DNA of 64,000 bases from Apium graveolens (Eukaryota > Streptophyta > Magnoliopsida > Apiales > Apiaceae), in assembly GCF_009905375.1 (NCBI RefSeq), contig NW_027420689.1, positions 56,744 to 120,743 on the forward strand. Direction: 5' to 3'. The stretch's first letter is position 1. Every line of letters starts with the position of its first letter. Below the pieces are notes generated by a model. The model worked only from the letters and a program-made list of their open reading frames with translations. It made no database searches and was not told where the DNA came from. A program made the translations under genes and the position numbers. Shown one piece after another: positions 23,757 to 35,627 of this stretch.

Positions 23757-25283
23757 TTTATGAAATTGCATTCGCGTCCATTCGGGGTCGTCCGGAAGTC
23801 AATCGGAGCTGAAACGAATGGAACTCGGTTTCCGAATAATTCTCGTAGGAGGGTAGTACACGAGGTATGAAGCAAAAATTGAGGCGGCCCATTTTTTGGA
23901 TTTCTTTTCATAATTTGTCCCTATGGATTTATGAAATTTTATTCGCGTCCAATCGGGGTCGTCCGAAAGTGAATCGGAGCTGAAATAAATGGAACTTGGT
24001 TTCCGAATAATCCTCATTGTGGGTAGTTAACGAGGTATGGAGCAAAAATTGAGGGGCCCTTTTTTTGGATATCTTTTCATAATTTTTCCCTATGGATTTA
24101 TTAAATTGCATTCGCTTCCATTCGGGGTCGTCTGGAAGTGAATCGGAGCTGAAACGAATGGAACTCGGTTTCCAAATAATCCTCGTAGGGGGTAGTACAC
24201 GTGGTATGGAGCAAATATTTAGGCCACCCATTTTTTGGATATCTTTTAAAAATTTGTCCTTATGGATTTATGAAATTGCATTCGCGTCCATTCGGAGTCT
24301 TCCGGAATCAATCGGAGCTGAAACGAATGGACCTCGGTTTCCCAATAATCCTCGTAGGGGGTAGTACATGAGGTATGGAGCAAAAATTGAGGCAGCCCAT
24401 TTTTTGGATATCTTTTTATAATTTGTCCCTATGAATTTATGAAATTGCATTCGCGTCCATTCGGGGTCGTTTGGAAGTCAATCGGAGCTGAAACGAATGG
24501 AACTCGGTTTCCGAATAATCCTCGTAGGGGTAGTACATGAGGTATGGAGTAAAAATTGAAGCGGCCCATTTTTTGGATCTCTTTTCATTATTTTTTTCCT
24601 ATGGATTTATGAAATTGAATTTGCGTCCATTCGGGGTCGTCCGAAAGTTAATCGGAGCTGAAACGAATGGAACTCGGTTTCCGAATAATCCTCGTAGGGG
24701 GTAGTACATGAGGTATGAAGCAAAAATTGACCCGGCCCATTTTTTGGATATCTTTTCATAATTTGTCCTAATAGATTTATGAAATTGCATTCGCATCCAC
24801 TCGGGGTCGTTCGGAAGTAAATCGAAGCTTGAACGAATGAAACTCGGTTTCCGTATAATCCTCGTAGGGGTAATACACAAGGTATAGAGCAAAAATTGAG
24901 GCGCCCATTTTTTGGATCTCTTTTCATTATTTTTTTCCTATGGATTTATGAAATTGCATTCGCGTCCATTCGGGGTCGTCCGGAAGTCAATCGGAGCTGA
25001 AACGAATGGAACTCGGTTTCCGAATAATCCTCGTAGGGGGTAGTACATGAGGTATGAAGCAAAAATTGACCCGGCCCATTTTTTGGATATCTTTTCATAA
25101 TTTGTCCTAATAGATTTATGAAATTGCATTCGCATCCACTCGGGGTCGTTCGGAAGTAAATCGAAGCTTGAACGAATGAAACTCGGTTTCCGTATAATCC
25201 TCGTAGGGGTAATACACAAGGTATAGAGCAAAAATTGAGGCACCCATTTTTTGGATCTCTTTTCATTATTTTTTTCCTATGGA
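23757..25283 (+). repeat. HOR unit, 9-mer A-B-C-D-E-G-H-(A/G)-H
   Basis: 1527 bp. A 7-mer in which the terminal G-H pair is followed by a second pair at 339-bp spacing. The two pairs share GACCCGGCCC, GCATCCACTCGG and ATCGAAGCTTG, private to this lineage. Confidence 0.87.
24945..25114 (+). repeat. A/G hybrid monomer
   Basis: 170 bp. The first part is A-like (GCATTCGCG, GTCCGGAAGTCAATCGG), whereas the preceding G has GAATTTGCG and GTCCGAAAGTTAATCGG. The second part is the same as that G (GTACATGAGGTATGAAGC, GACCCGGCCC, TCCTAATAGAT). The exchange lies between about 24,995 and 25,030. Confidence 0.8.
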
Positions 25284-26980
25284 TTTATGAAATTGCATTC
25301 GCGTCCATTCGGGGTCGTCCGGAAGTCAATCGGAGCTGAAACGAATGGAACTCGGTTTCCGAATAATTCTCGTAGGGGGTAGTACACGATGTATGAAGCT
25401 AAAATTGAGGTGGCCCATTTTTTGGATTTCTTTTCATAATTTGTCCCTATGAATTTATGAAATTTCATTCGCGTCCAATCGGGGTCGTCCGGAAGTGAAT
25501 CGGAGCTGAAACAAATGGAACTTGGTTTCCGAATAATCCTCATTGGGGGTAGTTAACGAGGTATGGAGCAAAAATTAAGGGGCCCTTTTTTTGGATATCT
25601 TTTCATAATTTGTCCCTATGGATTTATGAAATTGCATTCGCGTCCATTCGGGGTCGTCTGGAAGTGAATCGGAGCTGAAACGAATGGAACTCGGTTTCCA
25701 AATAATCCTCGTAGGGGGTAGTACACGAGGTATGGAGCAAAAATTTAGGCAGCCCATTTTTTGGATATCTTTTAAAAATTTGTCCTTATTGATTTATGAA
25801 ATTGCATTCGCGTCCATTCGGAGTCTTCCAGAATCAATCGGTGCTGAAATGAATGGAACTCGGTTTCCCAATAATCCTTGTAGGGGGTAGTACATGAGGT
25901 ATGGAGCAAAAATTGAGGCGGCCCATTTTTTGGATATCTTTTTATAATTTGTCCCTATGAATTTATGAAATTGCATTCGCGTCCATTCGGGGTTGTCCGG
26001 AAGTCAATCGGAGTTGAAACGAATGGAACTCGGTTTCCAAATAATCCTCGTAGAGGGTAGTACACGAGGTATGGAGCAAAAATTTGAGGCGGCCCATTTT
26101 TTGGATCTCTTTCATTATTTTTTTTCTATGAATTTATGAAATTGCATTTGCGTCCATTCGGGGTCGTCCGGAAGTCAATCGGAGCTGAAACGAATGGAAC
26201 TCGGTTTCCGAATAATCCTCGTAGGGGGTAGTACACGAGGTATGGAGCAAAAATTGAGGCGGCCCATTTTTTGGATCTCTTTTCATTATTTTTTTCCTAT
26301 GGATTTATGAAATTGCATTTGCGTCCATTCGGGGTCGTCCGGAAGTCAATCAGAGCTGAAACGAATGGAACTCGGTTTCCGAATAATCCTCGTAGGGGGT
26401 AGTACACGAGTTATGAAGCAAAAATTGAGGCGGCCCATTTTTTGGATATCTTTTCATAATTTGTCCTAAGGGATTAATGAAATTGCATCCGCGTCCACTC
26501 GGGGTCGTTCGGAAGTAAATCGGAGCTTGAACGAATGAACTCGGTTTCCGTATAATCCTCGTAGGGGTAATACACAAGGTATAGAGCAAAAATTGAGGCG
26601 CCCATTTTTTGGATCTCTTTTCATTATTTTTTTCCTATGGATTTATGAAATTGCATTTGCGTCCATTCGGGGTCGTCCGGAAGTCAATCGGAGCTGAAAC
26701 GAATGGAACTCGGTTTCCAAATAATCCTCGTAGGGGGTAGTACACGAGGTATGAAGCAAAAATTGAGGCGGCCCATTTTTTGGTTATCTTTTGATAATTT
26801 GTCCTAATAGATTTATGAAATTGCATTCGCGTCCACTCGGGGTCGTCCGGAAGTAAATCGGAGCTTGAACGAATGAAACTCGGTTTCCGTATAATCCTCG
26901 TAGGGGTAGTACACAAGGTATAGAGCAAAAATTGAGGCGCCCATTTTTTGGATCTCTATTCAATATTTTTTTCCTATGGA
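25284..26980 (+). repeat. HOR unit, 10-mer A-B-C-D-E-F-G-H-G-H
   Basis: 1697 bp, the 3224-bp-shifted copy of 22,060-23,756 from about the B/C border on. The A start differs (CACGATGTATGAAGC), a mark of the later 8-mers. Confidence 0.88.
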
Positions 26981-28164
26981 TTTATGAAATTGCATTCGCG
27001 TCCATTCGGGGTCGTCCGGAAGTCAATCGGAGCTGAAACGAATGGAACTCGGTTTCCGAATAATTCTCGTAGGAGGGTAGTACACGAGGTATGAAGCAAA
27101 AATTGAGGCGGCCCATTTTTTGGATTTCTTTTCATAATTTGTCCCTATGGATTTATGAAATTTTATTCGCGTCCAATCGGGGTCGTCCGAAAGTGAATCG
27201 GAGCTGAAATAAATGGAACTTGGTTTCCGAATAATCCTCATTGTGGGTAGTTAACGAGGTATGGAGCAAAAATTGAGGGGCCCTTTTTTTGGATATCTTT
27301 TCATAATTTTTCCCTATGGATTTATTAAATTGCATTCGCTTCCATTCGGGGTCGTCTGGAAGTGAATCGGAGCTGAAACGAATGGAACTCGGTTTCCAAA
27401 TAATCCTCGTAGGGGGTAGTACACGTGGTATGGAGCAAATATTTAGGCCACCCATTTTTTGGATATCTTTTAAAAATTTGTCCTTATGGATTTATGAAAT
27501 TGCATTCGCGTCCATTCGGAGTCTTCCGGAATCAATCGGAGCTGAAACGAATGGACCTCGGTTTCCCAATAATCCTCGTAGGGGGTAGTACATGAGGTAT
27601 GGAGCAAAAATTGAGGCAGCCCATTTTTTGGATATCTTTTTATAATTTGTCCCTATGAATTTATGAACATTCGCGTCCATTCGGGGTCGTTCGGAAGTCA
27701 ATCGGAGCTGAAACGAATGGAACTCGGTTTCCGAATAATCCTCGTAGGGGTAGTACATGAGGTATGGAGCAAAAATTGAAGCGGCCCATTTTTTGGATCT
27801 CTTTTTATTATTTTTTTCCTATGGATTTATGAAATTGAATTTGCGTCCATTCGGGGTCGTCCGAAAGTTAATCGGAGCTGAAACGAATGGAACTCGGTTT
27901 CCGAATAATCCTCGTAGGGGGTAGTACATGAGGTATGAAGCAAAAATTGACCCGGCCCATTTTTTGGATATCTTTTCATAATTTGTCCTAATAGATTTAT
28001 GAAATTGCATTCGCATCCACTCGGGGTCGTTCGGAAGTAAATCGAAGCTTGAACGAATGAAACTCGGTTTCCGTATAATCCTCGTAGGGGTAATACACAA
28101 GGTATAGAGCAAAAATTGAGGCGCCCATTTTTTGGATCTCTTTTCATTATTTTTTTCCTATGGA
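26981..28164 (+). repeat. HOR unit, 7-mer with a 4-bp deletion
   Basis: 1184 bp, A-B-C-D-E-G-H. E starts TTTATGAACATTCGCG, lacking four bases of ATTG next to 27,667 compared with its sister unit at 23,757. This accounts for the 4-bp shortfall from 1188. Confidence 0.9.
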
Positions 28165-29181
28165 TTTATGAAATTGCATTCGCGTCCATTCGGGGTCGTC
28201 CGGAAGTCAATCGGAGCTGAAACGAATGGAACTCGGTTTCCGAATAATTCTCGTAAGGGGTAGTACACGAGGTATGAACCAAAAATTGAGGCGGCCCATT
28301 TTTTGGATTTCTTTTCATAATTTGCCCCTATGGATTTATGAAATTTCATTCACGTCCAATCGGGGTCGTCCGAAAGTGAATCGGAGCTGAAACAAATGGA
28401 ACTTGGTTTCCGAATAATCCTCATTGGGGGTAGTTAACGAGGTATGGACCAAAAATTGAGGGGCCCTTTTTTTGGATATCTTTTCATAATTTGTCCCTAT
28501 GGATTTATTAAATTGCATTCACGTCCATTCGGGGTCGTCTGGAAGTGAATCGGAGCTGAAACAAATGGAACTCGGTTTCTAAATAATCCTCGTAGGGGTA
28601 GTACACGAGGTATGGAACAAAGATTTAGGCCGCCCTTTTTTTGGATATGTTTTAAAAATCTGTCCTTATGGATTTATGAAATTGCATTCGCGTCCATTCG
28701 GAGTATTCCGGAATCAATCGGAGCTGAAACGAATGGACCTCGGTTTCCGAATAATCCTCGTAGGGGGTAGTACACGAGGTATGGAGCAAAAATTGAGGCG
28801 GCCCATTTTTTGGATCTCTTTTCATTATTTTTTTCCTATGGATTTATGAAATTGCATTTGCGTCCATTCGGGGTCGTCCGGAAGTCAATCGGAGCTGAAA
28901 CGAATGGAACTCGGTTTCCGAATAATCCTCGTAGGGGGTAGTACACGAGGTATGAAGCAAAAATTGACGCGGCCCATTTTTTGGATATCTTTTCATAATT
29001 TGTCCTAATAGATTTATGAAATTGCATTCGCGTCCACTCGGGGTCGTCCGGAAGTAAATCGGAGCTTGAACGAATGAAACTCGGTTTCCGTATAATCCTC
29101 GTAGGGGTAATACACAAGGTATAGAGAAAAAATTGAGGCGCCCATTTTTTGGATCTCTATTCATTATTTTTTTCCTATGGA
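28165..29181 (+). repeat. HOR unit, 6-mer A-B-C-(D/E)-G-H
   Basis: 1017 bp, the third copy of the 6-mer at 17,141 and 21,043 (TATGGACCAAAAATTG in B, GAGTATTCCGG in D/E). Confidence 0.9.
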
Positions 29182-30370
29182 TTTATGAAATTGCATTCGC
29201 GTCCATTCGGGGTCGTCCGGAAGTCAATCGGAGCTGAAACGAATGGAACTCGGTTTCCGAATAATTCTCGTAGGGGGTAGTACACGAGGTATGAAGCAAA
29301 AATTGAGGCGGCCCATTTTTTGGATTTCTTTTCATAATTTGTCCCTATGGATTTATAAAATTTCATTCGCGTCCAATCGGGGTCGTCCGAAAGTGAATCG
29401 GAGCTGAAACAAATGGAACTTGGTTTCCGAATAATCCTCATTGGGGGTAGTTAACGAGGTATGGAGCAAAAATTGAGGGGCCCTTTTTTTGGATATCTTT
29501 TCATAATTTGTCCCTATGGATTTATTAAATTGCATTCGCGTCCATTCGGGGTCGTCTGGAAGTGAATCGGAGCTGAAACGAATGGAACTCGGTTTCTAAA
29601 TAATCCTCGTAGGGGGTAGTACACGAGGTATGGAAAAAAGATTTAGGCCGCCCATTTTTTGGATATGTTTTAAAAATTTGTCCTTATGGATTTATGAAAT
29701 TGCATTCGCGTCCATTCGGAGTATCCCGGAATCAATCGGAGCTGAAACGAATGGACCTCGGTTTCCGAATAATCCTCGTAGGGGGTAGTACACGAGGTAT
29801 GGAGCAAAAATTGAGGCGGCCCATTTTTTGGATCTCTTTTCATTATTTTTTTCCTATGGATTTATGAAATTGCATTTGCGTCCATTCGGGGTCGTCCGAA
29901 AGTCAATCGGAGCTGAAACGAATGGAACTCGATTTCCGAATAATCCTCGTAGGGGGTAGTACATGAGGTATGAAGCAAAAATTGAGGCGGCCCATTTTTT
30001 GGATCTCTTTTCATTATTTTTTTCCTATGGATTTATGAAATTGCATTTGCGTCCATTCGGGGTCGTCCGAAAGTCAATCGGAGCTGAAACGAATGGAACT
30101 CGGTTTCCGAATAATCCTCGTAGGGGGTAGTACATGAGGTATGAAGCAAAAATTGAGGCGGCCCATTTTTTGGATATCTTTTCATAATTTGTCGTAATAG
30201 ATTTATGAAATTGCATTCGCGTCCACTCGGGGTCGTCCGGAAGTAAATCGGAGCTTGAACGAATGAAACTCGGTTTCCGTATAATCCTCGTAGGGGTAGT
30301 ACACAAGGTATAGAGCAAAAATTTAGGCACCCATTTTTTGGATCTCTTTTCATTATTTTTTTCCTATGGA
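29182..30370 (+). repeat. HOR unit, 7 monomers A-B-C-(D/E)-(G/F)-G-H
   Basis: 1189 bp. The fifth monomer has the G middle (GTACATGAGGTATGAAGC) but the F-type end (GGATCTC with T-tract), and is followed by a full G and H. The length of seven is thus reached by a different route than in the standard 7-mer. Confidence 0.83.
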
Positions 30371-31219
30371 TTTATGAAATTGCATTCGCGTCCATTCGGG
30401 GTCGTCCGGAAGTCAATCAGAGCTGAAACGAATGGAACTCGGTTTCCGAATAATTCTCGTAGGGGGTAGTACATGATGTATGAAGCAAAAATTGAGGTGG
30501 CCCATTTTTTGGATTTCTTTTCATAATTTGTCCCTATGGATTTATGAAATTTCATTCGCGTCCAATCGTGGTCGTCCGGAAGTGAATCGGAGCTGAAACA
30601 AATGGAACTTGGTTTCCGAATAATCCTCATTGGGGGTAGTTAACGAGGTATGGAGCAAAAATTGAGGGGCCCTTTTTTTGGATATATTTTCATAATTTGT
30701 CCCTATGGATTTATGAAATTGCATTCGCGTCCATTCGGGGTCGTCTGGAAGTGAATCGGAGCTGAAACGAATGGAACTCGGTTTCCAAATAATCCTCGTA
30801 GGGGGTAGTACACGAGGTATGGAGCAAAAATTTAGGCAGCCCATTTTTTGGATATCTTTTAAAAATTTGTCCTTATTGATTTATGAAATTGCATTCGCTT
30901 CCATTCGGAGTCTTCCGGAATCAATCGGTGCTGAAACGAATGGAACTCGGTTTCTCAATAATCCTTGTAGGGGGTAGTACATGAGGTATGGAGCAAAAAT
31001 TGAGGCGGCCCATTTTTTGGATATATTTTTATAATTTGTCCCTATGAATTTATGAAATTGCATTCGCGTCCATTCGGGGTTGTCCGGAAGTCAATCGGAG
31101 CTGAAACGAATGGAACTCGGTTTCCGAATAATCCTTGTAGTGGGTAGTACACGAGGTATGGAGCAAAAATTGAGGCGGCCCATTTTTTGGATCTCTTTTC
31201 ATTATTTTTTTTCTATGGA
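30371..31219 (+). repeat. HOR unit, 5-mer A-B-C-D-E
   Basis: 849 bp. Its monomers are of the 8-mer lineage (CATGATGTATGAAGC in A, AAATTTAGGCAGCCC in C, TCGGTGCTG in D, CTTGTAGGGGG). Confidence 0.87.
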
Positions 31220-32406
31220 TTTATGAAATTGCATTTGCGTCCATTCGGGGTCGTCCGGAAGTCAATCGGAGCTGAAACGAATGGAACTCGGTTTCCGAAT
31301 AATTCTCGTAGGGGGTAGTACACGAGGTATGAAGCAAAAATTGAGGCGGCCCATTTTTTGGATTTCTTTTCATAATTTGTCCCTATGGATTTATGAAATT
31401 TTATTCGCGTCCAATCGGGGTCGTCCGAAAGTGAATCGGAGCTGAAATAAATGGAACTTGGTTTCCGAATAATCCTCATTGTGGGTAGTTAACGAGGTAT
31501 GGAGCAAAAATTGAGGGGCCCTTTTTTTGGATATCTTTTCATAATTTTTCCCTATGGATTTATTAAATTGCATTCGCTTCCATTCGGGGTCGTCTGGAAG
31601 TGAATCGGAGCTGAAACGAATGGAACTCGGTTTCCAAATAATCCTCGTAGGGGGTAGTACACGAGGTATGGAGCAAATATTTAGGCCACCCATTTTTTGG
31701 ATATCTTTTAAAAATTTGTCCTTATGGATTTATTAAATTGCATTCGCGTCCATTCGGAGTCTTCCGGAATCAATCGGAGCTGAAACGAATGGACCTCGGT
31801 TTCCCAATAATCCTCGTAGGGGGTAGTACATGAGGTATGGAGCAAAAATTGAGGTGGCCCATTTTTTGGATATCTTTTTATAATTTGTCCCTATGAATTT
31901 ATGAAATTGCATTCGCGTCCATTCGGGGTCGTTCGGAAGTCAATCGGAGCTGAAACGAATGGAACTCGGTTTCCGAATAATCCTCGTAGGGGTAGTACAC
32001 GAGGTATGGAGCAAAAATTGAAGCGGCCCATTTTTTGGATCTCTTTTCATTATTTTTTTCCTATGGATTTATGAAATTGCATTTGCGTCCATTCGGGGTC
32101 GTCCGGAAGTTAATCGGAGCTGAAACGAATGGAACTCGGTTTCCGAATAATCCTCGTAGGGGGTAGTACATGAGGTATGAAGCAAAAATTGACGCGGCCC
32201 ATTTTTTGGATATCTTTTCATAATTTGTCCTAATAGATTTATGAAATTGCATTCGCGTCCACTCGGGGTCGTCCGGAAGTAAATCGGAGCTTGAACGAAT
32301 GAAACTCGGTTTCCGTATAATCCTCGTAGGGGTAATACACAAGGTATAGAGCAAAAATTGAGGCGCCCATTTTTTGGATCTCTATTCATTATTTTTTTCC
32401 TATGGA
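31220..32406 (+). repeat. HOR unit, 7-mer (F/A)-B-C-D-E-G-H
   Basis: 1187 bp. The first monomer opens like F (GCATTTGCG) and continues as A (TAATTCTCG, GGATTTC). The rest matches the P-type 7-mer, including GAAATTTTATTCG and CATTGTGGG in B. Confidence 0.85.
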
Positions 32407-33251
32407 TTTATGAAATTGCATTCGCGTCCATTCGGGGTCGTCCGGAAGTCAATCGGAGCTGAAACGAATGGAACTCGGTTTCCGAATAATTCTCGTAGGG
32501 GGTAGTACACGAGGTATGAAGCAAAAATTGAGGCGGCCCATTTTTTGGATTTCTTTTCATAATTTGTCCCTATGGATTTATGAAATTTCATTCACGTCCA
32601 ATCGGGGTCGTCCGAAAGTGAATCGGATCTGAAACAAATGGAACTTGGTTTCTGAATAATCCTCATTGGGGGTAGTTAACGAGGTATGGACCAAAAATTG
32701 AAGGGCCCTTTTTTGGATATCTTTTCATAATTTATCCCTATGGATTTATTAAATTGCATTCGCGTCCATTCGGGGTCGTCTGGAAGTGAATCGGAGCTGA
32801 AACAAATGGAACTCGGTTTCTAAATAATCCTCGTAGGGGTAGTACACGAGGTATGGAACAAAGATTTAGGCCGCCCATTTTTTGGATATGTTTTAAAAAT
32901 TTGTCCTTATGGATTTATGAAATTGCATTCGCGTCCATTCGGAGTATTCCGGAATCAATCGGAGCTGAAACGAATGGACCTCGGTTTCCGAATAATCCTC
33001 GTAGGGGGTAGTACACGAGGTATGAAGCAAAAATTGACGCGGCCCATTTTTTGGATATCTTTTCATAATTTGTCCTAATAGATTTATGAAATTGCATTCG
33101 CGTCCACTCGGGGTCGTCCGGAAGTAAATCGGAGCTTGAACGAATGAAACTCGGTTTTCGTATAATCCTCGTAGGGGTAATACACAAGGTATAGAGCAAA
33201 AATTGAGGCGCCCATTTTTTGGATCTCTATTCATTATTTTTTTCCTATGGA
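32407..33251 (+). repeat. HOR unit, 5-mer A-B-C-(D/G)-H
   Basis: 845 bp. Derived from a 6-mer by fusing D/E with G. B has TATGGACCAAAAATTG, tying it to the 6-mer at 28,165. Confidence 0.89.
32914..33082 (+). repeat. D/G hybrid monomer (copy 1 of 3)
   Basis: 169 bp. D first half (GGAGTATTCCGGAATC, GGACCTCGG), G second half (ATGAAGC, GACGCGGCCC, GGATATC, TCCTAATAGAT). The same fusion recurs at 38,851-39,019 and 43,431-43,599, so it arose once and was amplified with the super-repeat. Confidence 0.88.
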
Positions 33252-34268
33252 TTTATGAAATTGCATTCGCGTCCATTCGGGGTCGTCCGGAAGTCAATCG
33301 GAGCTGAAACGAATGGAACTCGGTTTCCGAATAATTCTCGTAGGGGGTAGTACACGAGGTATGAAGCAAAAATTGAGGCGGCCCATTTTTTGGATTTCTT
33401 TTCATAATTTGTCCCTATGGATTTATAAAATTTCATTCGCGTCCAATCGGGGTCGTCCGAAAGTGAATCGGAGCTGAAACAAATGGAACTTGGTTTCTGA
33501 ATAATCCTCATTGGGGGTAGTTAACGAGGTATGGAGCAAAAATTGAGGGGCCCTTTTTTTGGATATCTTTTCATAATTTGTCCCTATGGATTTATTAAAT
33601 TGCATTCGCGTCCATTCGGGGTCGTCTGGAAGTGAATCGGAGCTGAAACGAATGGAACTCGGTTTCTAAATAATCCTCGTAGGGGGTAGTACACGAGGTA
33701 TGGAGCAAAGATTTAGGCCGCCCATTTTTTGGATATGTTATAAAAATTTGTCCTTATGGATTTATGAAATTGCATTGGCGTCCATTCGGAGTATCCCGGA
33801 ATCAATCGGAGCTGAAACGAATGGACCTCGGTTTCCGAATAATCCTCGTAAGGGTAGTACACGAGGTATGGAGCAAAAATTGAGGCGGCCCATTTTTTGG
33901 ATCTCTTTTCATTATTTTTTTCCTATAGATTTATGAAATTGCATTTGCGTCCATTCGGAGTCGTCCGAAAGTCAATCGGAGCTGAAACGAATGGAACTCG
34001 GTTTCCGAATAATCCTCGTAGGGGGTAGTACATGAGGTATGAAGCAAAAATTGAGGCGGCCCATTTTTTGGATATCTTTTCATAATTTGTCCTAATAGAT
34101 TTATGAAATTGCATTCGCGTCCACTCGGGGTCGTCCGGAAGTAAATCGGAGCTTGAACGAATAAAACTCGGTTTCCGTATAATCCTCGTAGGGGTAGTAC
34201 ACAAGGTATAGAGCAAAAATTGAGGCACCCATTTTTTGGATCTCTTTTCATTATTTTTTTCCTATGGA
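33252..34268 (+). repeat. HOR unit, 6-mer A-B-C-(D/E)-G-H
   Basis: 1017 bp. Private marks are GGATATGTTATAAAAA in C, GCATTGGCG and GAGTATCCCGG in D/E, and CATTCGGAGTCGTCCG in G. Confidence 0.89.
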
Positions 34269-35627
34269 TTTATGAAATTGCATTCGCGTCCATTCGGGGT
34301 CGTCCGGAAGTCAATCAGAGCTGAAACAAATGGAACTCGGTTTCCGAATAATTCTCGTAGGGGGTAGTACACGATGTATGAAGCAAAAATTAAGGTGGCC
34401 CATTTTTTGGTTTTCTTTTCATAATTTGTCCCTATGGATTTATGAAATTTCATTCGCGTCCAATCGGGGTCGTCCGGAAGTGAATCGGAGCTGAAACAAA
34501 TGGAACTTGGTTTCCGAATAATCCTCATTGGGGGTAGTTAATGAGGTATGGAGCAAAAATTGAGAGGCCCTTTTTTTGGATATCTTTTCATAATTTGTCC
34601 TTATGGATTTATGAAATTGCATTCGCGTCCATTCGGGGTCGTCTGGAAGTGAATCGGAGCTGAAACGAATGGAACTCGGTTTCCAAATAATCCTCGTAGG
34701 GGGTAGTACACGAGGTATGGAGCAAAAATTTAGGCAGCCCATTTTTTGGATATCTTTTAAAAATTTGTCCTTATTGATTTATGAAATTGCATTCGCGTCC
34801 ATTCGGAGTCTTCCGGAATCAATCGGTGCTGAAACGAATGGAACTCGGTTTCCCAATAATCCTTGTAGGGGGTAGTACATGAGGTATGGAGCAAAAATTG
34901 AGGCGGCCCATTTTTTGGATATCTTTTTATAATTTGTCCCTATGAATTTATGAAATTGCATTCGCGTCCATTCGGGGTTGTCCGGAAGTCAATCGGAGCT
35001 GAAACGAATGGAACTCGGTTTCCGAATAATCCTCGTAGAGGGTAGTACACGAGGTATGGAGCAAAAATTGAGGCGGCGCATTTTTTCGATCTCTTTTCAT
35101 TATTTTTTTTCTATGGATTTATGAAATTGCATTTGCGTCCATTCGGGGTCGTCCGGAAGTCAATCGGAGCTGAAACGAATGGAACTCGGTTTCCGAATAA
35201 TCCTCGTAGGGGGTAGTACACGAGGTATGGAGCAAAAATTGAGGCGGCCCATTTTTTGGATCTCTTTTCATTATTTTTTTCCTATGGATTTATGAAATTG
35301 CATTTGCGTCCATTCGGGGTCGTCCGGAAGTCAATCGGAGCTGAAACGAATGGAACTCGGTTTCCGAATAATCCTCGTAGGGGGTAGTACATGAGGTATG
35401 AAGCAAAAATTGAGGCGGCCCATTTTTTGGATATCTTTTCATAATTTGTCCTAATAGATTTATGAAATTGCATTCGCGTCCACTCGGGGTCGTCCGGAAG
35501 TAAATCGGAGCTTGAACGAATGAAACTCGGTTTCCGTATAATCCTCGTAGGGGTAGTACACAAGGTATAGAGCAAAAATTGAGGCACCCATTTGTTGGAT
35601 CTCTTTTCATTATTTTTTTCCTATGGA
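34269..35627 (+). repeat. HOR unit, 8-mer A-B-C-D-E-F-G-H
   Basis: 1359 bp. Full order, with TCAATCAGAGC in A, TCGGTGCTG in D and GGGGTTGTCCGG in E. H has GAGGCACCC, so its GGCGCC site is lost. Confidence 0.92.

Larger units (their letters stand above)
23757..26980 (+). repeat. Super-repeat Q copy, 19 monomers (3224 bp)
   Basis: A 9-mer plus a 10-mer. The 10-mer repeats 22,060-23,756 at 3224 bp, while the start of the 9-mer repeats the 7-mer of super-repeat P. The usual 6-mer is missing and one G-H pair is duplicated. Confidence 0.85.
26981..31219 (+). repeat. Super-repeat block, 25 monomers (4239 bp)
   Basis: Order 7-mer, 6-mer, 7-mer, 5-mer. The first two units repeat super-repeat P. The third begins like the 10-mer of P copy 1 and the fourth is 8-mer-like, so the block bridges the P-type and 8-mer-type regions. 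Confidence 0.82.
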
